Shown piece by piece: positions 15,056 through 26,300 of a stretch of DNA of 31,031 nucleotides. Within the stretch, counting starts at the first letter, position 1, and every line of letters starts with the position of its first letter. The notes under the pieces were generated by a model, which saw only the letters and a list, made by a program, of their open reading frames with translations, was not told the DNA's origin and made no database searches. The position numbers and the translations under genes are program-made. Origin of the DNA: Candidatus Woesearchaeota archaeon (GTDB taxonomy: Archaea; Nanobdellota; Nanobdellia; Woesearchaeales; UBA12501); the NCBI GenBank assembly GCA_014729495.1, contig WJJV01000124.1, positions 1 to 31,031 on the forward strand. Direction: 5' to 3'.

Positions 15056-18000
15056 TTTGACCTCATGAGTATATCTGCGTCCCTCTTTGACCAACCTGAA
15101 TCAAGCAGGGTTTTCCTGACTTCATCCCTGCTTTTTCCTGAGGAGATGCTTTCCTTTATGTAATTCTTTGCATCATCTATCTTGGACATGTTCTTTGCAT
15201 TTGATAATGCCTTTTCAACAGTATCTTCTGCCCATCCAAGCTCTATCAGCTTCCTTTTTATGACATCATGGTCTATTCCAAGAGAGTGCTCATGGTCAAT
15301 ATAAGGCTGTAATTTGCTGATGTTCTGCTCTGCTGCCTTGCTGCCCATATAGTATAATGCTCCTGCTGCACCCCCTCCAAGCAGCACAACAGCAAGTATG
15401 CCTGCAATGAGGTATGGCAGTATGCTTGTGTCCTGAGGCCTTTTGGATAATGCCCTGGGCTCTTCTGGTCTTGGAGGCCGGGTTTCTGGCTCAAGCACAT
15501 CTTCTCCAGTTATGTCATCAAGATCCTCAGCAGCAGGCTGTTCTTCTAAGACATCCTCAGTCTCCTGCACAGAAGGCTGCTCTGCTCCATACAATGCAAT
15601 CATCAGCGTAGCTTTGCCATTTGGTATCTCATCAAGCCTTACAGTTATGTCATCTATTGTGTCATTGTCAAGATCCACAGCTTCTGTCTCATTGACAGAT
15701 ATCTCATGCATATTGCTGTCAGGAGGGGCTGTTATCTGCACACGGTCAAAATATACCTTGTTCAGTTTCATCCGGTACAGTTCTGAGCCTATCTCCAGTA
15801 TGATTATCTCATCAGTCTTCATGGAGATGGTTATATTGTCTGTCAGCTCATACCTTTTTATGGTGAGGGCAGGACCTCCCCTTGATGAGCCTCCGCCGCT
15901 TTCATCTTCATCATCTAAGGTAACACATCCTTCATCAATAGTGCCGTCGCAGTCATTATCAACACCATCGCATGATTCAGCTGCGCCAGGTCTTATTCCG
16001 GCATTATTATCATTGCAGTCTGACAATGTGTAATAACCATCTGAATCCTTGTCTTCATATGCCTGGCTGAGCAGGCCGCAGGAGCTGCTCATGATATTTG
16101 TGGAATTGACTGAAGGCGAATAATAGTTTCCGAGAGAGCTGTCGCAGTAGCTGTTGTTTGATGTCTCATTGACTCCTCCTCCATAGAAGTTATTCAGCCA
16201 TACTGTGTTGTTCGTGCCATTGATATAGAGGTCTGTTGCATTGGTATTGTTGAAGGTGTTTCCTGTGATATCTGTGAGATTCGTGCTGTTCAGCAGGACT
16301 CCGGCTATGGAATTGTTGAATATTGTGCTGTTGGCGATCGTGTTGTTAAGAGAACTCTCAAGCACTATTCCATACTGGTAATTGGATATATTGCAGTTTA
16401 TTATTGTGGTGTTGCTGAATGCAGAATAGATGCCTATGCCTGTTCCTGAATCAGATATAGCGCTTCCATTGCAGTCAATTGTCACATTTGATGCATTGAC
16501 ATGCATAGCTGGATAGAGGCCTGAAGGAGAGATATTGAAGCTTGAATTATGTATAGTATGAGTGATGTTTGGCTCTATAAGATATATTGTGTTGTTTGAG
16601 TCATCCTCTCCAAGCAGAGCATCTGTAAGATTACCATACTCGCAGTAGGATAAATTAGAGCAGACATACTGATTATTCGGGATTATGTTAAATGAAGAAG
16701 ACATTGTATAATTTGTTGCATTGTAATAATCATCATAAGGGACAATATTCAGTCTGAAACCATTTCCCATCATGGCTGAAACATCCCACAGGTATGCTGA
16801 CTCTGAAGAAGAGATATAGTTCCACGTCGTTCCTGAGTCTGCTGAGTAGTATATGTGATAGGAGACATTGTTTATTGAGCTCTGGTTAGTCCAGTTGATT
16901 GTTATGCTGCTCTTGTAGCTTCCTCCAGGCACTGGATAGGTTATGTTTGCAGGTCCGCAGTCACCGCCGATTGTTGTTCCTGATTCTCCTGTTCCATTGC
17001 CTATGGCAGATACTGGAATATTCTGTCCATAGAAGTTTCCCATGCCATTTACGCAGAAGTTTGTCTCTGAATCTGTAGCATTGACACCTTTGCTGTAAAA
17101 ATTGTTAAGCCAGATGTTGATGCCTGTACCTGATGCAGAGTATACTGATGCATTGCAGTCAACTCCTGTCTGGGCCAGTATTGTGTTCTCTGTGATGTTT
17201 ATGTTACTAAGCGAGGAAGCATACAATACGCCCGAAGAGCAGGCTGCATTGTTCAGTATTGTATTTCCTTTGAACAGAGTATCATTGGCAAGTATGATGT
17301 TCTGGGTATCATTGATCCAGTTATTGGTGATGTTAAGGCCTGTTGAATATGTTGTTGAGGCAGATATCGCGGATGAGCAGTTGGATATATTGTTGCTGTA
17401 GATTATGGTGTCATGGGAGTAGAGTGTCCTGATTCCCCAGGTTGTGAAACTGCTCATGACATTATTCTCTATCATTGATGAGCCGTTCACATTCTCAAGG
17501 AGTACGCCTGCATTGCTTCCAGAGCTTCCTGATAGATTTCCAGTGATAGTATTGCCTGCAATAGTTATGTTGTTTGCATTGTAAGCTGCAATGCCTGCTT
17601 CGTAATAGGATAAGGAACAGTTACGCACAGTGATATTGCTTATGGTCGAGACATTCCTGCTGATCCATATAGCATAAGAATCGCTGAAGCTCTCGCTGCT
17701 CAGGCTTGAGCCATTGCAGTCAAGCACAACATCAGAGGCATTTATCCTGATTGCATATCCGAAATCGCTGCCTATAGAGGTTATGTTGAATCCTGATGAC
17801 CCGCTGGCGGCGTAAATCCCTGATTCCTGTATTGTTATATTTCCTGCTGTGTTGTTCTCTCCAATTAGAGCAGATGTAATATCCTGATACTCGCACAGGG
17901 TCTCGTTGGAGCACACCCAGTTGTTGTCGATTCCCATGCTGAATGCTGAAGAGCTGGTGTTTGTGGCATTATAATAGTCATCAAAAGGCACAACCTTGAG

Positions 18001-21000
18001 GCGATACTCATCTCCATAACCAAATGAGGAGATTGACCAGTTGTACTCAAGGTTTGCTGTTGTGTTGAGAAGATTCCATGAGGTTCCATTGTCGCTTGAA
18101 TAGAGCAGATCATAAGATATATTGTTGATTGAGCTCTGGCTTGTCCAGTTTATCTTTATTGGATCTGATTTGTTTATGAAAGACTCTCCTCCCTGAGGGT
18201 ATGTTAGTATTGAAGGCCCGCAGTCACCGCCGATGTTCGTTCCATTCAGGCCAGTGCCATTTCCTATGAGAGAATGAGGGATATCATGCTCATAGAAGTT
18301 TCCCTCGTCCCCTGCACAGAATACAGCATTGATGCTGTCTGTGATATTGACCCCCCTGCTGTAGAAGCTGTTAAGAATAACTGTCGAATTTGTGGAGTTA
18401 ACATAGAGATCATATAGTCCGCTGCCTGCAAAAATGTTTCTTGTTATATTGTCATGATCAGAATATCCTGCAATATATATCCCATAATCTGTGCTGTATC
18501 TGATTATATTATATCTCAGGTCATTCCTGCTTCCATTCTCCAGGTATATTGAGATATCTGAGGAATTCATAACAGTATTATTGCGTATAATATTGCTGTG
18601 GGACATATTCATCAATATCCCGATTGAATGGTTATCCAGAGTATTGTTTATTATGGTGCTGTGATTGGTATTATTAGTGATTATTCCGAAAGTATTGTTC
18701 AACAACTGGTTCATTCTATAGGTTCCATAGAGTGAGTTGATGATGTCCATTCCTTTGGTGTAATTTCTTAGAATGCAGTTTGCTACTGTGGCGTTATTGT
18801 ATTCTGTGTATACTCCTGAGCCAGAGCCAGAGCCTCTCAGTTCTGTCCCATTGCAGTCCAGGGTTATGTTGGTTGCATTGATCACTATTGAATATGCTGC
18901 TGAGGGAGATATGTTGTATAATCCTGTCCTTGAGATAATGTAGGTGACATGATCTTCTATGAGATAGATTGTCCTTCCTGTTCCATTCTCTGAATCCAAG
19001 GCTTCAGTTAGGTTATGGTACTTGCAGAGGTTGGTGTCTGAGCAGACATATGTGTTGTTTAGGGTTATCAGGATACTGTTTGATTCTGCACTGCTTCCGT
19101 TCATTCCATGCTCATCAATAGGTGTTGCCTTGACTGTCCAGTTATCTCCTCTTAGTGTTGCGCTGGAATGCGTGATGTTTGTCCTGTTGCTGAAAAGAAG
19201 GGATATCTCCTCTGCTGAGAGGCTTCTGTTGTACACTCTCAATTCATCTATTGTGCCGTTCCATGCGCTTCTGTTGTAGGTAGGATCATCATACTGGAAT
19301 GCTCCTATAGAGAAGTTCAGATCCAGAGTGTTTAGAGGACCTGGAGCTGAGGCATTCCCCTCCAGACTGCCGTTGATATAGATGAGAATATCTGTTGTAT
19401 TCCACACACCAACAACATGATACCATGTGTTGTCTGCCGGAGCAATTCCTTCAGCAGAATAGAAATTAGGTCCTGAACCTACTGCAAAATATAGTTCCTC
19501 GCTCTTTCCGGGATAAGAAGGATTGTACTGTGCCAGGCCATAACCAAGTGAACTGAAGGACAGGTTTGATGCTGCTTTGCCAGCAATTACATAAGTTCCT
19601 GAAGATCCTGCAGGAGTGCCATCCCCTTTCCTGTACACCCACGCTTCTATGGTGAACGGCCTGTTTGAGATATTGAGGTTTGGGCTTTCCTGAACCAATA
19701 TCATATCATCCACTCCATCAAACTCAAATGCACCAGAACCATCATATCCTGCTGTCTCATTGAACACTGCGCCATGGACAGTTCCATGATTTTCATTGCC
19801 AGAGAAGTCATAAGTCTTGTTCTCTGCATCCTGCACTGTGAAAGGCATGTTTATCAGCGTATCTGACAATCCATTCCTGTACCAGTTGTAATTGAGCTTC
19901 ACAGAGTCTCCGTCAGGGTCAGATGTAGTGTTTGGATATGCTGTTAGATTGTCTGATGTGAGATTCAAGGCAGACGTAGCATTAAGCATGACCTGGCTTA
20001 TATTAGGAGCTGAGTTCAGGCTGAAAGATCCGTTTACTTCATCAACTGTAGCATTATGGCTGCCATCATAAGGCGTCACCTTGACTAGGTATTCTGATCC
20101 TTTCTGCAGAGAAGAGACATCCCATATGTAATATGTCTGCGCTGCGTCTGCAAGCAGGTTCCATGATGTGCCATTATCATCTGAATAGTGCAGAGTATAG
20201 TCCACATCATTTATTGAGCTCTGCTCTGTCCATCTTATTGTGATGGCATTGCTGTATGTATATCCTGGCATCGGAGATGTAAGGTTTGAAGGACCGCAGT
20301 CTCCCCCTATTGTCGCTTCTGATTCTCCTGTTCCATTGCCTATAGCTGAATAAGATATGCCCTCATGGTAGAAATTTCCTGAATTGTTTATGCAGTAGGC
20401 TGTTGCAGTTCCCCGGTCATACACTCCTGCACTATAGAAACTGTTAAACCACACATTGTTCTGCTCTGCAGAGCTGGGGCTTATGCTAAGGTCATAATAT
20501 GAAGTGTATCTGCTTCTGAATGTGTTTCCGGTTATGTTGTTCTGGTCTGAATCCCCTTCCATGAAGATTCCATAGTTGATATTATCAAGGAAAAGATTGT
20601 ATCTCAAGGTGTTGTTGCTTGAATCCTCAAGATAAGCTCCATTTATTGTGTTGTTGCTCACTGTATTATTGAGAAGCCTGTTATAGTCAGAATAAAGCAG
20701 ATAAGCTCCTCTCGCAGTATTGTTCATGAATGTGTTTGATTCAAGGCTGTTGTTGTCAGAATAATGAAGCAATGCACCTGTTGAGGTCTTATATAATGAG
20801 TTTTGCGACAGGGTGTTGTTTCCTGCATAGAAGAAATCAAGCCCATGTGTGCTGCTGTTTATAGTATTATTGGATATGCTGCAGCTGTATGAGTTGTTCA
20901 GAGATATGGCTATGTTTCCTCCTGCAGCATCATTCCAGGATATGATGCTCTGGTTTGTCCTGTTGAGAGCTATACTTACTGTGTTGTTCTGCAGGGTATT

Positions 21001-23301
21001 GTCTGAGACTACAGAGTATAGGCTGTCTGACAGGTATATCGCAGTGCTGTAGTTTCTAAGTATGCAGTTCCTGATAGTGGCATTATCATAAGAACTGATG
21101 TAGAATGCCTGGCCGCTGCCTGCACCTCTGATCTCTGATTGGCTGCAGTCCACAGATATATTAGTGGCATTTATTACAATTGCAGGATATAAGCTGGTTG
21201 TATTGGAAAGCATATAACTGCCTGCGCTCTCTATTGTATAGGTTGCATTTTCTTCTACAAGGTAAAGCGTATTATTGGTATTGTTCACTGAGTCAAGAGC
21301 ATATGTTAAGTTCTGGTAAGCGCATAATGATGCATCAGAGCATACCCATGTATTATCTGGTATTATCCTGAATCGGGCTGAGTGATTGATTGTTCCGTTG
21401 TATGTTCCATCAAAGGGCATCATTCTGAGCACATATTCATCTCCCCCAGGAATTCCTGTGATATCCCATGTATTGTTGAGGCTTGTTGTGCTGTTAACAA
21501 AATACCATGTCAAGCCAGAATCATTGGAATATTGGATATGATATGTCAGATTTAGAGGCGAGCTCTGGTTTGTCCAGTTGATGAAAAGGGAGTTCTGATA
21601 CGAACCTCCGGATGGATAGATTATCTGTGACTGTCCGCAGTCAGAAGCAGGTATGCCTGGGCCTGGTAAAGACAGGCCTGAATAGGGTATTGACTGCTCA
21701 AAGAAGTTTCCCTCACCCATAACGCAGAAATCAGAGCCTGATCCTGAATCATATATCCCGCTTCCATAGAAGCTGTTGTTCCATATATTGTTCTGCTCAG
21801 AAAGCCCTGAGGTTATCCTCAGATCATCATACAGTGAGGCCTGGCTGTTGAAGATGTTGCGCGTGATGTTTGTATAATCAGAATCCTCAAGATAAAGGCC
21901 ATAATCATCATTTTCAAGGAATGTGTTGTTGAACAGCCTCGCATAACCTGATTCTCTCAGATATATGCCATATGCTGTGTTTCCTTTCAGCGCATTATTA
22001 TGGAATGTGCTGTTTGCAGTATCTCTGATATACATTCCAGCTTCATAATAATATATTGTGCAGTTCAGCACTGTCAGATTATCATATCCATTTGAGTATA
22101 TGCCGTATGTCAGGCTTGTGTTGTCTCCTTGCAGTTCTGTTCCATTGCAGTCCAGAACTATATCATCCTCTGCTATCTGTATTACACCCTGGCCTGAAGC
22201 AGGAGTTATGTTGAATGACAAGGAGTTGTTGAGCTGCCAAGAGCCCCCTTCATTTATCACGCAGGAATCACCTGTTGTTCCGTTTATATCATCAAGGCAG
22301 TCTGTAATGCTTGAGTAGGACCCGCCTGTACTGTTGACATAATAGTCTGTGAAATGCTCAACATTGAACTCAAAGTGAGTGGATGTCACCCTTACTGAAT
22401 TGTAGGAAGTTCCATCATCTGTGTAGGGTTGTGCAAGGCTGAATCCTGACTGATTATCTTCTCTTATGTAGAGCCTTGGAGCTCTTGTTATTCCTTCAAG
22501 ACCTTCATGCGGCAGTGATATGATTGCTGAGTCCACATCAACGCTGTCAACATGGAGCAGACCTTCCTTATAGGTTATGTTCTTGATTTCTGACCTCTTT
22601 ATGCCTCTCATGACCAGAGATACACCCTGCTTTGCCATGATTACATTGTTCTTCTGGCTGTTCTTCTTTACATCTATAAGGTCATGCATGTCATCCTTTG
22701 TGAACTCAATGCCAATGTTCTTAAGCCTTCCAAGAGCAATGCCTGGATTATTTTTCTCATCTTGTTTTGGAGCTTTCTTTTCAGACTCAGCTGGATGGAT
22801 CTCTTGATCTGAATCTGAACCATTGTCCTTATAGGCGCTTTTTATGGCTTCTGATTCTTCAGCAGCATCTTCTGCAGCATCCACAGAATTGAAAGATGTG
22901 TTTATCCTTATGCTTTCATTATCCACATTCACAATTGCATCTACAAAGTACTCTCCCTCTTTCTCTACAGGAAAATCAGCAGAGACAGCAGCAATATTTC
23001 CCTCAGGATCATACGCCTCAATACTATAATCAGCATCTGAAGGCACTATGAAGATGTGTGCCAGATCTCCTATCTCATAGATGTCCTTTCCAGGAAATAT
23101 GCTGGGCCGCATATCTGACTGCGCTTCAGAGAGTGCATCTGCATGCACAGGCATCCTGACCATGAACATAAGCGCAGTCAGTAAAAATGCAGCAAGGAGT
23201 ATGAAAACCGGCTTTGCATCGCTGCCTCTGCTAAGGATCATTGCTGATCCCCCTTCCAATGCTTTCCATTCATCTGGATTTCTTTGTTTTTTACTCATCA
23301 T
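15052..23301 (-). CDS. Giant modular surface protein with beta-helix, Ig-like, LamG and MopE-type modules; C-terminal membrane anchor
   Basis: 2749 residues. A hydrophobic helix at about 31-50 is a signal peptide or anchor. Residues 55-135 form a beta domain, 135-190 an acidic linker, and about 215-325 a conserved domain ending 'FNVEHFTDYYVN'. Then come five right-handed beta-helix segments (NosD-like, 'NNT...' rungs) at about 334-530, 650-975, 1417-1668, 1795-2088 and 2214-2391, separated by four linkers with 'FC..G.GNF(Y/F)', 'GGDCGP' (first linker: 'ASDCGQ') and an Ig/Fn3-like 'INWTNQSS' domain. LamG is at about 1145-1370. 'DKDSDGYYTLSDCND...CDGVDNDCDGTIDEGC' (2418-2460) is a MopE-type metal-binding motif. 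A juxtamembrane beta domain, helix 2624-2651 and a cytoplasmic tail with two 'GW' motifs end it. N-glycosylation sequons are very dense. Probably an adhesin or stalk; ATGA overlaps on both sides. Confidence 0.9.
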   Translation of the reverse strand: MMSKKQRNPDEWKALEGGSAMILSRGSDAKPVFILLAAFLLTALMFMVRMPVHADALSEAQSDMRPSIFPGKDIYEIGDLAHIFIVPSDADYSIEAYDPEGNIAAVSADFPVEKEGEYFVDAIVNVDNESIRINTSFNSVDAAEDAAEESEAIKSAYKDNGSDSDQEIHPAESEKKAPKQDEKNNPGIALGRLKNIGIEFTKDDMHDLIDVKKNSQKNNVIMAKQGVSLVMRGIKRSEIKNITYKEGLLHVDSVDVDSAIISLPHEGLEGITRAPRLYIREDNQSGFSLAQPYTDDGTSYNSVRVTSTHFEFNVEHFTDYYVNSTGGSYSSITDCLDDINGTTGDSCVINEGGSWQLNNSLSFNITPASGQGVIQIAEDDIVLDCNGTELQGDNTSLTYGIYSNGYDNLTVLNCTIYYYEAGMYIRDTANSTFHNNALKGNTAYGIYLRESGYARLFNNTFLENDDYGLYLEDSDYTNITRNIFNSQASLYDDLRITSGLSEQNNIWNNSFYGSGIYDSGSGSDFCVMGEGNFFEQSIPYSGLSLPGPGIPASDCGQSQIIYPSGGSYQNSLFINWTNQSSPLNLTYHIQYSNDSGLTWYFVNSTTSLNNTWDITGIPGGDEYVLRMMPFDGTYNGTINHSARFRIIPDNTWVCSDASLCAYQNLTYALDSVNNTNNTLYLVEENATYTIESAGSYMLSNTTSLYPAIVINATNISVDCSQSEIRGAGSGQAFYISSYDNATIRNCILRNYSTAIYLSDSLYSVVSDNTLQNNTVSIALNRTNQSIISWNDAAGGNIAISLNNSYSCSISNNTINSSTHGLDFFYAGNNTLSQNSLYKTSTGALLHYSDNNSLESNTFMNNTARGAYLLYSDYNRLLNNTVSNNTINGAYLEDSSNNTLRYNLFLDNINYGIFMEGDSDQNNITGNTFRSRYTSYYDLSISPSSAEQNNVWFNSFYSAGVYDRGTATAYCINNSGNFYHEGISYSAIGNGTGESEATIGGDCGPSNLTSPMPGYTYSNAITIRWTEQSSINDVDYTLHYSDDNGTSWNLLADAAQTYYIWDVSSLQKGSEYLVKVTPYDGSHNATVDEVNGSFSLNSAPNISQVMLNATSALNLTSDNLTAYPNTTSDPDGDSVKLNYNWYRNGLSDTLINMPFTVQDAENKTYDFSGNENHGTVHGAVFNETAGYDGSGAFEFDGVDDMILVQESPNLNISNRPFTIEAWVYRKGDGTPAGSSGTYVIAGKAASNLSFSSLGYGLAQYNPSYPGKSEELYFAVGSGPNFYSAEGIAPADNTWYHVVGVWNTTDILIYINGSLEGNASAPGPLNTLDLNFSIGAFQYDDPTYNRSAWNGTIDELRVYNRSLSAEEISLLFSNRTNITHSSATLRGDNWTVKATPIDEHGMNGSSAESNSILITLNNTYVCSDTNLCKYHNLTEALDSENGTGRTIYLIEDHVTYIISRTGLYNISPSAAYSIVINATNITLDCNGTELRGSGSGSGVYTEYNNATVANCILRNYTKGMDIINSLYGTYRMNQLLNNTFGIITNNTNHSTIINNTLDNHSIGILMNMSHSNIIRNNTVMNSSDISIYLENGSRNDLRYNIIRYSTDYGIYIAGYSDHDNITRNIFAGSGLYDLYVNSTNSTVILNSFYSRGVNITDSINAVFCAGDEGNFYEHDIPHSLIGNGTGLNGTNIGGDCGPSILTYPQGGESFINKSDPIKINWTSQSSINNISYDLLYSSDNGTSWNLLNTTANLEYNWSISSFGYGDEYRLKVVPFDDYYNATNTSSSAFSMGIDNNWVCSNETLCEYQDITSALIGENNTAGNITIQESGIYAASGSSGFNITSIGSDFGYAIRINASDVVLDCNGSSLSSESFSDSYAIWISRNVSTISNITVRNCSLSYYEAGIAAYNANNITIAGNTITGNLSGSSGSNAGVLLENVNGSSMIENNVMSSFTTWGIRTLYSHDTIIYSNNISNCSSAISASTTYSTGLNITNNWINDTQNIILANDTLFKGNTILNNAACSSGVLYASSLSNINITENTILAQTGVDCNASVYSASGTGINIWLNNFYSKGVNATDSETNFCVNGMGNFYGQNIPVSAIGNGTGESGTTIGGDCGPANITYPVPGGSYKSSITINWTNQSSINNVSYHIYYSADSGTTWNYISSSESAYLWDVSAMMGNGFRLNIVPYDDYYNATNYTMSSSFNIIPNNQYVCSNLSYCEYGNLTDALLGEDDSNNTIYLIEPNITHTIHNSSFNISPSGLYPAMHVNASNVTIDCNGSAISDSGTGIGIYSAFSNTTIINCNISNYQYGIVLESSLNNTIANSTIFNNSIAGVLLNSTNLTDITGNTFNNTNATDLYINGTNNTVWLNNFYGGGVNETSNNSYCDSSLGNYYSPSVNSTNIMSSSCGLLSQAYEDKDSDGYYTLSDCNDNNAGIRPGAAESCDGVDNDCDGTIDEGCVTLDDEDESGGGSSRGGPALTIKRYELTDNITISMKTDEIIILEIGSELYRMKLNKVYFDRVQITAPPDSNMHEISVNETEAVDLDNDTIDDITVRLDEIPNGKATLMIALYGAEQPSVQETEDVLEEQPAAEDLDDITGEDVLEPETRPPRPEEPRALSKRPQDTSILPYLIAGILAVVLLGGGAAGALYYMGSKAAEQNISKLQPYIDHEHSLGIDHDVIKRKLIELGWAEDTVEKALSNAKNMSKIDDAKNYIKESISSGKSRDEVRKTLLDSGWSKRDADILMRSK
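15055..15350 (-). other. Cytoplasmic tail with two tandem 'YI-G-L-GW' helical motifs
   Basis: After the membrane helix, two related units of about 35 residues follow: 'YIDHEHSLGIDHDVIKRKLI...GWAEDTVEKAL' and 'YIKESISSGKSRDEVRKTLL...GWSKRDADILM'. Shared positions are YI, Gly, (I/V)(K/R)(R/K)xL(I/L) and GW. They look like short three-helix, UBA-like units. The upstream giant protein has one copy. Confidence 0.7.
19190..19850 (-). other. LamG domain inserted in an Ig-like domain of the first giant protein
   Basis: The LamG core has 'FEFDGVDDMILV', 'FTIEAWVYRKGDGT', 'WYHVVGVWNTTDILIYINGS' and 'WNGTIDELRVYNRSLSAEEI'. It is preceded by 'SDPDGDSVKLNYNWYRNG' and followed by 'RGDNWTVKATPIDEHGMNGS', which look like the two halves of one Ig-like domain. 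Confidence 0.75.
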
Positions 23302-26300
23302 TTTGCCCTTATCTGCTTGATCTCATTCCTGAATGCTTTTGACTCCATATCTATGAGCGAATCAACTATCTGGGGCTCCCATCCAGCATCTATTAGCTTT
23401 CTTCTTATCATTGTCCGGGAAATGCCTTTAACCAGACCGCTTCTTATGTAATCCTCTGCTTTTGAAACATTTCCCATGAACCTGAAATACGAGATTGAAC
23501 CTGCTGAAATGAGTATTATCAGGGATAGTATTGCTGTTGCCATGACTGCATACCTTATTATGCTCTTGCCTGCCTGTGAGAGCCTGGAAGGCATCTGCTC
23601 TTCAGGAGCCGCCTCTTCAGGCTCGATGCCTTCTGCAACCTCAGGTTCTGGACTGATGCTTCCCTCACCTTCCCTGACTATTCTTAACTCCTTGATGTCA
23701 AATACTGCTGCAGCCTGCTTTATAGCAGAAAGAGTTATGTTAAGATCCTCAACTCCGTCATTGTCAAGGTCGAACATCATTGATTCATTCTCAAATACTA
23801 TGAAGTCCATATTAAGGGAATGTATTGTGAAATTGACCTTCTCAAAGTAGACCTTGTTCAGCTTTATTGTCTGCTTTTCTCCTTTTACATCAAAAGTCAT
23901 TGTTTCTCCTCTGTACAGAACAACTACTGGATTCTCATCTATGTTCTGCTCCTTGCTTAGCGATTCTGGAGAGTAACCTGCTATAGCTGCCCCTCCTGAG
24001 CTTCCGCTTCCTGCGCTTGGAAATCTCTCTGGCTCACAAGCCTCTTCGTCAATGCTTCCGTCACAATCATTGTCAAAACCATCGCATTCTTCCGGAGCAT
24101 AAGGGTAGGAAAACCTTATGCTGTCATTGCAGTCCCTGATAAAGGAGTAATATCCATCATTGTCAAGATCCCCATAAGGATGGTCCAGGCTTCCGCAGCC
24201 ATCTGTGACAATATAGTTGCTGTTGATGTCTGATGAATAATAGTTGCCTAAATCTTTTTTGATGATTGTTGAAGTGAAAACCCTATTATTGAGGTGTGTG
24301 TCCACCTCAATGCAGAAGCTATTGAAATTTCCGCTGTCTATGACACCCTGTGAATAAAGATTATTCAGCCATATGTTGTTGTATGAAGCTGTGCTGGACA
24401 GGTTGAGATCCACGTATCCTGAGGGAGCCTGCTGGAAACTGTTTCCTGTGATGTTTAGTCTGTCGCCAGATATCATCATAAGGCTTGCTGAAGTGCTGTT
24501 CTTTATAGATGAATCAGATATGATTATTCCACTGCTCAGGGCATCAACATATACTGCTCCAAGGGAATTATGATGAATATCAAGATCTGAGAGCAATATA
24601 TCACCTGAACTGGATATGTTTATTCCTGCTGCATCAGAGTATGAGCTGTATGACTCTGTTATATTGGAGCTGTTGGAGCTGCTTATTCTTATGCTGCTGA
24701 GTGTATTGTTTGATGAATTGAACTGATAAACAGATGCATTGTCTGCATTATGCATGCTAATTCCTTTTTCTGAATTGTCAAATGAGGAGGATATGGAGAT
24801 GTTGCTCCAGTCAGAATCAGTTATGTTTATTCCTGTACTGTATCTTCCAAACCTGCAGTCTATAAGTTTTGCCCTGTCTGACTGGTTTATCAATGCTCCA
24901 TAAGAGCCATAGCTGCCCAAAAAGGTTGCTCCCTGGCAGTCAAGGGACACGCCTTCTGCTGCAAACTCAAACACTGCTCTTCCAGGAGAGGAATACATGT
25001 TATATATGCCTGAGGCTCCAGTATATGATTGATTAGCCTGCGAGAACACCAGAGTGTTGTTTGTGTTGTTCTCTCCTGCAAGCCATGCAGCCAGACTGCT
25101 AAACTCGCATGCAGTGCTGTTTGCGCATATCAAGTCATTGTCAAGCAGAGATATATTGCCGCTGTAATCACCTGTATTGTTCAGGGTTCCATTAGCATAT
25201 ATTGAGTAGTTGACATACCCTGATTCAGGGAAGCTCTCGTTTATGGTCATCTCAAGAACCCAAGTATCATTCTTCAGGTAGGAAGGTCCTGATTTTGTGA
25301 AAAGCCCTCTCCACACAACTGGAGAACCCTCGCTCTTGTTCCACACATCCAGCCAGACAGTGTCTGCGGTGTATTTTCCAGATACATTCACAGCTATCCT
25401 TGCTGTCTCTTTTCCCCTTATTGGATTGCTCTCTGTTATTATCACATTGCTGAGATCTGTCTGGTTCAGGAAAACTATCTCAGGAAGAGAGTTATGTATG
25501 CCAAATTCCTGGCTTGAGGCATTTGTTCCATTGAATCTTCCATCATACGGCACTACACTCAGCATGTAATCATCTCCGTCAGGAAGGCCTGAGATTCCCC
25601 AGGCATAGCTGCTTGATGATGTGGTTGCCAGCCCGTACCAGTTGATGCCTGAGTCGTTTGTGTAGCTGAGATAATATGTTGTTGTTCCTGTATTGAATTT
25701 CTGGTCTGTCCAGTCCACATTTAGGGTTCCTGTGAAATTGAGGTATTGTGTGGGGTATGTAATGCTGGATATTCCGCAGTCATCAAGATTATACTCTATA
25801 TTGCTCCTGTTGGAGGATTCTCTGTAGAAGTTTCCGGTTCCTTTTGATCTTGTGTAATGGTCCAATATCTCGCTGTGCTTCAATGTCCTGTTGTAGATTA
25901 TAACAGAATCCATAGAACCATTGAAATATGTAGGATTAATAGTATACAAACCCATTTTTCCTATTGACAAGGGTTGGGAGTCGTTTGCTACTGTGGTGTT
26001 CTGTACCACAGTATTTATCAGGAATCCGTCCTTGTAGAACCTCACAGCAGAGCCATTGTATGTCACAGCTATGTGCGCCCATGATCCTGTTGGAAAATTT
26101 GTCTCGTCAAAGGCCTGTCCTGAGCTCGCAATCTGGTAGTCTGTGCCATTGCCCAGCATCACAAACCAGCTTTCATCAGGAACATAATATGTTTGCTTCA
26201 TCCACAGTATGTATCTTATGTAATCCTCATCAGTTGAGTCAGGGAAAGATCCTACAGCACTCTGAGAATCCTGATGTGATCCTGGCTTGACCCACATAAT

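Noticed and set aside
15055..15094. trmI start at 15094
   Set aside because: It would overlap the upstream gene by 43 bases; ATG at 15055 gives the ATGA overlap also seen at other junctions in the window, and the extra 13 residues do not fit the family's start.
15414..16033. Long open frames on the plus strand opposite the giant gene
   Set aside because: They are by-products of the biased Ser/Asn/Thr codon content of the opposite strand; the predicted proteins are low-complexity Ser-rich and have no family features.
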